In this document: piece by piece, positions 59,396 to 64,000 of the stretch
How positions within the stretch are numbered: the first letter of the stretch is position 1
Layout of the letters: each line of letters begins with the position of its first letter
NCBI RefSeq assembly: GCF_000832305.1
Contig: NZ_CP010536.1
Span: forward strand, 1,364,001-1,428,000
DNA from: Cupriavidus basilensis
GTDB taxonomy: Bacteria > Pseudomonadota > Gammaproteobacteria > Burkholderiales > Burkholderiaceae
Reading direction: 5' to 3'
DNA: 64,000 bases
Notes under the pieces: generated by a model
The model's input: the letters and a program-made list of their open reading frames with translations, nothing else
What the model was told of the DNA's origin: nothing
Database searches by the model: none
Position numbers and translations under genes: made by a program

Positions 59396-59700
59396 CGACT
59401 AATATGTAAGGCTGTCAGACAGATTGTGGCGAGATTTTGCGAGGAAAGCGGGGCGGCGTCAAGGTGTGCCTGCCCCCGTGGTTGTCGGATTGCGCTCAAG
59501 GTTTTCCAGGAATACGCCGATAGCAAACTGGATGAGATGCGCTATTCACTTGGTACATCGCGGCGCCTCGCGGCTGCCGCGCCAGCCGCTGCGTGCATTG
59601 AGCGCCTCGCTAGGTGGTGGCCGGGACGACCGTTCGTGCGTTCCCGTAGCCGCCGTTGGATCTGCCACGCCCGCTGCGCGGGCGTTCACTGGTGCTAACC
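59396..59700. other. 305-bp gap between FadR-type regulator and PilZ gene
   Basis: It contains the CTGTCAGACAG palindrome near the regulator. No other recognisable element or small gene was found. Confidence 0.35.
59412..59422. promoter_or_regulatory. palindrome CTGTCAGACAG, putative FadR-type operator
   Basis: A perfect 5-bp inverted repeat around a central A lies 17 bases upstream of the regulator's start codon. Its size fits the short sites bound by FadR/VanR-subfamily dimers. Confidence 0.45.
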
Positions 59701-60591
59701 ATGATTGCGCTCACCCCTGACGATCTCCCCGTCGGCCAGCCCTTGCCGTGGTCCTTGCTGGACGAGGCGGGCAATCTCGTGCTCGGCAGCGGCAGCGTGA
59801 TTCCCGAGGATCGCGACGTCGCCCTGGTGTTCCGCCATGGCACGGTGTGCCGGCCAGAGGACGAGCCGGGCGAACCGGGCGAGCCGGTGGACAGCGGGCG
59901 GCAGGCCAGTGCGGGGCCGCTTGGCCTGCAGGTAGGCACGCTGCTGCAGGTCAAATCGCCGGGGCAGGCCGGGCGCGCCGCGGCCAGCCGGCTGATCGGA
60001 TTTGTCGAGCAGGGCCTGTTCGTGACCTGGCCGCAACTCGGCGGGAAGGAACTGCAGCTCAGGCCCGGCGAGACGGTGTTGCTGCGCGGTTTTTCCGGTC
60101 ACGCCATCCTCAGTTTCGAGTCGACGGTGACCGCCATCTGCCGCAGTCCCTTCCGTTACCTGGTCTTGTCAGCACCGGCCGAGCCGCAGCAGATGCCGGT
60201 GCGCAAGGCAACCCGCGTGCCGACGCGGCTGGCGGCTTACCTGGTGGATCCCGGCAGCACGGACGACGATGCAACGGCGCAGCACCAGCCTGCCCGTCTG
60301 GTGTTGCTGACCGACCTGAGCACCGGTGGCGCGCAGATCCAGATCGCCGGCGCCGTGCCGGCATCCGGTGCGCCGGTGCGCTTGTGCTTCCATCTGCGCA
60401 CCGCCGCGCTGGACAGCGAGATCATGGTCGACGGGGTAGTGCGCAACGTCTTGCCTGCCGAGGGCGATCTGGAGTTTCCCACGTTCGGCGTTGTGTTCGA
60501 CGCCCTCGGCGAGCGCGAGCTGACGCTGCTCCAGTGCTTTATCTATGAGCAGTTGCTGGCAAATGCCAGCATGCAGGTCACCGCTGCGTGA
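59701..60591 (+). CDS. PilZ-domain flagellar-brake-like protein
   Basis: 296 residues. A YcgR-like N-terminal domain (about 75-170) precedes a PilZ domain. The c-di-GMP contacts are RKATRVPTR (RxxxR) near 187 and DLSTGGAQI (DxSxxG) near 219. YcgR slows the flagellar motor when c-di-GMP is bound. The first ~70 residues form an additional uncharacterised region. No flagellar genes are adjacent, so the target could be another envelope system. Confidence 0.87.
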   Translation: MIALTPDDLPVGQPLPWSLLDEAGNLVLGSGSVIPEDRDVALVFRHGTVCRPEDEPGEPGEPVDSGRQASAGPLGLQVGTLLQVKSPGQAGRAAASRLIGFVEQGLFVTWPQLGGKELQLRPGETVLLRGFSGHAILSFESTVTAICRSPFRYLVLSAPAEPQQMPVRKATRVPTRLAAYLVDPGSTDDDATAQHQPARLVLLTDLSTGGAQIQIAGAVPASGAPVRLCFHLRTAALDSEIMVDGVVRNVLPAEGDLEFPTFGVVFDALGERELTLLQCFIYEQLLANASMQVTAA

Positions 60592-60740
60592 GGGGGGGGC
60601 GGCGTTTGGAGTCATCCTGCCAACACGGATTCTTGCCCGAGGCACGCTTCCCGTCTCTGCCGTCCCCTGCAAGAAAATCGGGCACGGCGTGCTGGCGTTG
60701 CGGCTGGCCGGTATCCCGATCCCTGCCACAAGGAGGCATC

Positions 60741-61202
60741 ATGAAGCGCATATCCCGTCTTGGCGCGCCATTGCGCGCGTCCATCCTGGCAGCCCTGCTA
60801 GCCGTTGCCATGCCAGCCATGGCCAATATCGCGCAGGGCGGCGGCCAGGCGAGCGCTTGGTCGATGGACGAGCGCGCGCTGGGGCTGGAAGCGCTTTCGA
60901 GCGGAGCCAAGCCCGTCGGCGCCGGCACCGGCGCTGACGGCGCCCGCCCGCTGGCTGGGATGTCGCCGCTGGACGTGGCCTCGGCCACGGCCCTCGGCAA
61001 GCCGCGCGAGGCTGGCGGCATGACGGACGTGGTGCTGGCCCTGATCGACGGGATCGGGCAGGTGCCGCTCGCCGGCCCGGCACTCATCACGCTGATTGCC
61101 GGCGTGGCCGATGTGATTGGCTGGTATCGGAGCGTGGCCGACGACAAGCCGCTCTATCATGATTTACTGACGTCGCCCGCGACGTCGAGCCCGCAGGTCT
61201 GA
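60741..61202 (+). CDS. small exported protein of unknown function
   Basis: 153 residues with a Sec signal peptide (ILAALLAVAMPAMA) and a strong AAGGAGG ribosome-binding site. The mature part is Gly/Ala-rich with a hydrophobic segment (MTDVVLALIDGIGQVPLAGPALITLI) that may be membrane-associated. No family was recognised. It has its own terminator. Confidence 0.65.
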   Translation: MKRISRLGAPLRASILAALLAVAMPAMANIAQGGGQASAWSMDERALGLEALSSGAKPVGAGTGADGARPLAGMSPLDVASATALGKPREAGGMTDVVLALIDGIGQVPLAGPALITLIAGVADVIGWYRSVADDKPLYHDLLTSPATSSPQV

Positions 61203-61211
61203 GCCTCAAAG

Positions 61212-61239
61212 AAAACGGCACCGAATCCGGTGCCGTTTT
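61212..61239. terminator. bidirectional rho-independent terminator
   Basis: AAAACGGCACCG-AATC-CGGTGCCGTTTT is a perfect 12-bp stem with A- and T-tracts, located between the convergent exported-protein and ETF-QO genes. Confidence 0.93.
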
Positions 61240-61257
61240 GCTTGCCTTGCGGCGAAC

Positions 61258-62943
61258 TTACATGCCCACGTAGTTCGGGCCGCCGCCGCCTTCCGGCGTC
61301 ACCCAGACGATATTCTGGGTGGGATCCTTGATGTCGCAGGTCTTGCAGTGCACGCAGTTCTGCGCATTGATCTGCAGGCGTTCCTTGCCGTCGTCGTTCT
61401 GCACGAACTCGTACACGCCGGCTGGGCAGTAGCGGCTTTCGGGGCCGGCAAACTTGTCCCAGTTGACATTGACGGGAACGCTCGCGTCCTTGAGCGTCAA
61501 GTGGGCCGGCTGGTTTTCCTCATGGTTGGTGTTGCTGATGAACACCGAGCTGAGGCGGTCGAAGGTGAGCTTGCCGTCCGGCTTCGGGTAGACGATCTGC
61601 TGGCACTCGGCGGCTGGCTTGAGGTAGACGTGGTCCGGCTTCTCGCGGTGGAGGGTCCAGGGCGGATTGCGGATGCCCAGCTTGGGCAGCAGCCATTGCT
61701 CGATGCCGGTCATCAGCGTGGCGGTGGTGCGGCCCTTCTTGAACCACTGCTTGAAGTTCTTTGCCTGCAGCAGTTCCTTGTGCAGCCAGCTGTTCTCGAA
61801 GGCGGTCGGGTAGGCCGTCAGTTCGTCGTGCTGGCGGTTGGCCTGCAGCGCATCGTAGGCGGCTTCGGCGGCCATCATGCCGGTCTTGATGGCGGCGTGG
61901 CTGCCCTTGATGCGCGAGGCGTTCAGGTAACCGGCGTCGCAGCCGACCAGGGCGCCACCCGGGAATACGGTCTTGGGCAGCGACAGCAGGCCGCCGGCCG
62001 TAATGGCGCGCGCGCCGTAGCTGATGCGCTTGCCACCTTCGAAATAAGTGCGGATTTCCGGGTGCGTCTTGAAGCGCTGGAACTCCTCGAACGGGGAGAG
62101 CCAGGGGTTGGTGTAGTCCAGGCCCACCACGAAGCCCACGGCAACCTTGTTGTCTTCCATGTGGTACAGGAAGGAGCCGCCGTAGGTGGCCGGGTCCAGC
62201 GGCCAGCCGGCGGTGTGCACCACCAGGCCTGGCTGGTGCTTGGCGGGATCGATCTCCCACAGCTCTTTCAGGCCGATGCCGTAGCTTTGCGGATCCTTGC
62301 CGTCGTCGAGCTTGTACCTGGCGATCAGCTGCTTGCCCAGGTGGCCGCGCGACCCTTCGGCGAAGATGGTGTACTTGGCGTGCAGCTCCATGCCGAGCTG
62401 GAAATTCTCGGTCGGCTCGCCTTCCTTGTTGATGCCCATGTTGCCGGTGGCCACGCCCTTGACCGAGCCGTCGTCGTTGTAGAGCACCTCGGCGGCAGGG
62501 AAGCCCGGGAAGATCTCAACGCCCAGGCCTTCGGCCTGTTGCCCCAGCCAGCGCGTGAAGTTGGACAGGCTGACGATGTAATTGCCGTGGTTGTGGAAGC
62601 ACTCCGGCAGCAGCGCGGACGGTGTGGCCTTGGAACCGGTTTCGTTGAGGAACAGGAACTTGTCTTCGGCGACCGGTTGGTTCAGCGGGGCGCCGAGTTC
62701 CTTCCAGTTGGGGATCAGCTCATTGAGCGCAACCGGGTCCATGATGGCGCCGGACAGGATGTGGGCGCCCGGCTCGGAGCCTTTTTCCAGCACGCAGACA
62801 TTGACCTCGGTGCCTTTTTCCTGGGCGAGCTGCTTCAGGCGGATGGCGGTTGCCAGGCCGGCGGGGCCGCCGCCAACGATGACGACGTCGTATTCCATGG
62901 CCTCGCGGGGGCCGTACTGCTCCAGGAGCTGTTGCTGATTCAT
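61258..62943 (-). CDS. electron transfer flavoprotein-ubiquinone oxidoreductase
   Basis: 561 residues. It passes electrons from ETF, reduced by acyl-CoA dehydrogenases, into the quinone pool. The FAD site is VVIVGGGPAGLATAIRL. The C-terminal 4Fe-4S cluster ligands are Cys of SRYCPAGVYEF and CVHCKTCDIKDP. Length and motifs match the family. It diverges from an SDR gene across a region with a palindrome like that beside the acyl-CoA synthetase. Confidence 0.95.
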   Translation of the reverse strand: MNQQQLLEQYGPREAMEYDVVIVGGGPAGLATAIRLKQLAQEKGTEVNVCVLEKGSEPGAHILSGAIMDPVALNELIPNWKELGAPLNQPVAEDKFLFLNETGSKATPSALLPECFHNHGNYIVSLSNFTRWLGQQAEGLGVEIFPGFPAAEVLYNDDGSVKGVATGNMGINKEGEPTENFQLGMELHAKYTIFAEGSRGHLGKQLIARYKLDDGKDPQSYGIGLKELWEIDPAKHQPGLVVHTAGWPLDPATYGGSFLYHMEDNKVAVGFVVGLDYTNPWLSPFEEFQRFKTHPEIRTYFEGGKRISYGARAITAGGLLSLPKTVFPGGALVGCDAGYLNASRIKGSHAAIKTGMMAAEAAYDALQANRQHDELTAYPTAFENSWLHKELLQAKNFKQWFKKGRTTATLMTGIEQWLLPKLGIRNPPWTLHREKPDHVYLKPAAECQQIVYPKPDGKLTFDRLSSVFISNTNHEENQPAHLTLKDASVPVNVNWDKFAGPESRYCPAGVYEFVQNDDGKERLQINAQNCVHCKTCDIKDPTQNIVWVTPEGGGGPNYVGM

Positions 62944-63009
62944 TGTCTCTAACCCTCTATTCTTGGCAACTTGCGCGCAATTGTGGGAAATGCCGTGTTC
63001 GGTGGTACC

Positions 63010-63050
63010 GGGGATGCGATGATCGGGGGGAACCTGGGGCAGGGGGGGGG
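63010..63050 (+). other. G-quadruplex-like run cluster with a 9-G homopolymer
   Basis: Runs of 4, 6, 4 and 9 G with loops of 11, 5 and 2 bases. It lies about 70-100 bases upstream of ETF-QO, on its template strand. Confidence 0.5.
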
Positions 63051-63166
63051 CGCACTCGCCAGATCGTGGCGGCCATACGCGTTTTTCCTCTTTCCCTTTG
63101 TGGCCCGAGTTCTTAGAATCTCCGGCATTGTCCGGGACTCGCCATGGTCAGGCAAGATTTTTTTTG

Positions 63167-63178
63167 GAACGACCGTTC
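63167..63178. promoter_or_regulatory. near-palindrome GAACGACCGTTC, putative operator
   Basis: One base differs from the perfect palindrome at 287-298, and both are followed by a long T-run. The site is about 110 bases upstream of the SDR gene and could serve either divergent gene. Confidence 0.5.
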
Positions 63179-63287
63179 TTTTTTTTGATATGCTGCCTTC
63201 GGTTTTCCGCAGGCAGATTGCGCGAGGAGCGCCCGTTGGCCGTGGCCATGGCAGGCGGCGCCGGGGCTCCCGAACATAGAGGCCATT

Positions 63288-64000
63288 ATGGGTTTGTCGA
63301 TCAATCTGGAAGGCAAGGTCGCGCTGGTGACAGGCGCTTCAAGCGGTCTGGGCACGCGCTTTGCCCACGTCCTGGCGAGTGCCGGCGCCAAGGTCATCCT
63401 GGCGTCGCGGCGTACCGAGCGGCTCAAGGAGCTGCGTGCCGCGATCGAGGCCGAGGGCGGCAGCGCGCACGTGGTGCAGCTCGACGTGACCGACCACGAT
63501 AGCGTGCGCTCCGCGGTGGCGCATGCCGAGACCGAGGCCGGGGCGATCGACATCCTGGTCAATAACTCGGGCGTCTCCACCACCCAGCGCCTGACCGACG
63601 TCACCCCCGACGACTTCGATTTCGTCTTCGACACCAATACCCGGGGCGCTTTTTTCGTGGCGCAGGAAGTGGCCAAGCGCATGATTGCGCGCGCCAAGGG
63701 TGCCGAGAAGAACGGCAATCCGCTGCCGCAGTCGCGCATCGTCAACATCGCGTCGGTCGCCGGGCTCAAGGTGCTGTCGCAGATCGGCGTGTACTGCATG
63801 AGCAAGGCTGCGGTGGTGCACATGACCAAGTCGATGGCGCTGGAGTGGGCGCGCCATGGCATCAACGTCAACGCCATCTGCCCCGGTTACATCGACACCG
63901 ATATCAACCACCACCATTGGGACACCGACGCCGGCCAGAAGCTGGTCCAGATGCTGCCCCGCAAGCGCGTGGGCAAGCCAGAGGACCTGGACGGCCTGCT
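63288..64000 (+). CDS. short-chain dehydrogenase/reductase, incomplete at window edge
   Basis: 237 residues visible; the C-terminus is cut off. VALVTGASSGLG binds NAD(P), NNSGV is the structural motif, IVNIASVAG has the catalytic Ser, and YCMSK carries Tyr and Lys. NAICPGYIDTDIN matches SDRs of the FabG/3-hydroxyacyl-CoA type. It is next to ETF-QO, consistent with a role in fatty-acid or related acyl metabolism. Confidence 0.9.
   Translation, partial: MGLSINLEGKVALVTGASSGLGTRFAHVLASAGAKVILASRRTERLKELRAAIEAEGGSAHVVQLDVTDHDSVRSAVAHAETEAGAIDILVNNSGVSTTQRLTDVTPDDFDFVFDTNTRGAFFVAQEVAKRMIARAKGAEKNGNPLPQSRIVNIASVAGLKVLSQIGVYCMSKAAVVHMTKSMALEWARHGINVNAICPGYIDTDINHHHWDTDAGQKLVQMLPRKRVGKPEDLDGL

Larger units (their letters stand above)
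62944..63287. other. 344-bp divergent regulatory region, ETF-QO/SDR
   Basis: It holds a G-run cluster at 63010-63050, T-runs around 63157-63186, and the GAACGACCGTTC palindrome at 63167. No gene was seen. Confidence 0.5.

Overview
The window reads as chromosomal DNA of a GC-rich beta-proteobacterium of the Burkholderiales, most likely Cupriavidus or a close Ralstonia relative. This rests on gene content and order (dapA-bamC, the roxA/slyD divergent pair, suhB/trmJ, the cysE-lpxH-ppiB-ppiA-cysS-accA-tilS-lysC block, wrbA-DUF2069) and on codon use. The species is not resolved. No rRNA, CRISPR array, intact transposon or phage was seen.

Layout. 0-10 kb: start of an acyl-CoA synthetase, an alpha/beta hydrolase, a thioredoxin-reductase-like ferredoxin reductase, a PHP phosphatase, a YciO protein, a site-2 protease, trpS, a methyltransferase, dapA, bamC and an MBL-fold hydrolase. 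10-21 kb: an ASAP-repeat lipoprotein, roxA diverging from slyD, a metallophosphoesterase, mutS, a universal stress protein, an APC permease, and a MocR regulator diverging from a PNPOx-like protein. 21-34.5 kb: suhB, trmJ, a truncated prpF, cysE, lpxH, two cyclophilins, a TPR protein, cysS, an AlkA-like glycosylase, accA, tilS and lysC. This part is mostly core metabolism and RNA maturation.

34.6-43.4 kb looks acquired. A tRNA-Ser(GCU) is followed within about 130 bp by a frameshifted integrase remnant and a C-terminal monooxygenase fragment. Then come an Old Yellow Enzyme, LysR and TetR regulators, an acetate-permease-type symporter pair (DUF485 plus SSS), a 2,6-dihydroxypyridine-hydroxylase-like FAD monooxygenase, a VOC protein and a DsbA/FrnE-like oxidoreductase. 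A 16-bp motif matching at 15 positions lies upstream of both the TetR gene and the VOC/monooxygenase operon. This is the best candidate for an undescribed system: a TetR-controlled pathway for uptake and hydroxylation of an aromatic or N-heterocyclic acid.

43.6-64 kb returns to mixed core and accessory genes: a gamma-carbonic anhydrase, an FAD-linked oxidase, DUF2069/wrbA/yihY, an Mpo1-like protein, a repeat-rich gap, a hydrolase with an O-acetylhomoserine sulfhydrylase, a CBS protein, an LplT-PlsC-like fusion, a GST, aroC, an MFS transporter, a FAD oxidoreductase with a FadR-type regulator, a PilZ protein, a small exported protein, ETF-ubiquinone oxidoreductase and the start of an SDR. Almost identical GAACGAYCGTTC palindromes followed by T-runs sit at both ends of the window, next to fatty-acid-type genes, and suggest a common regulator.
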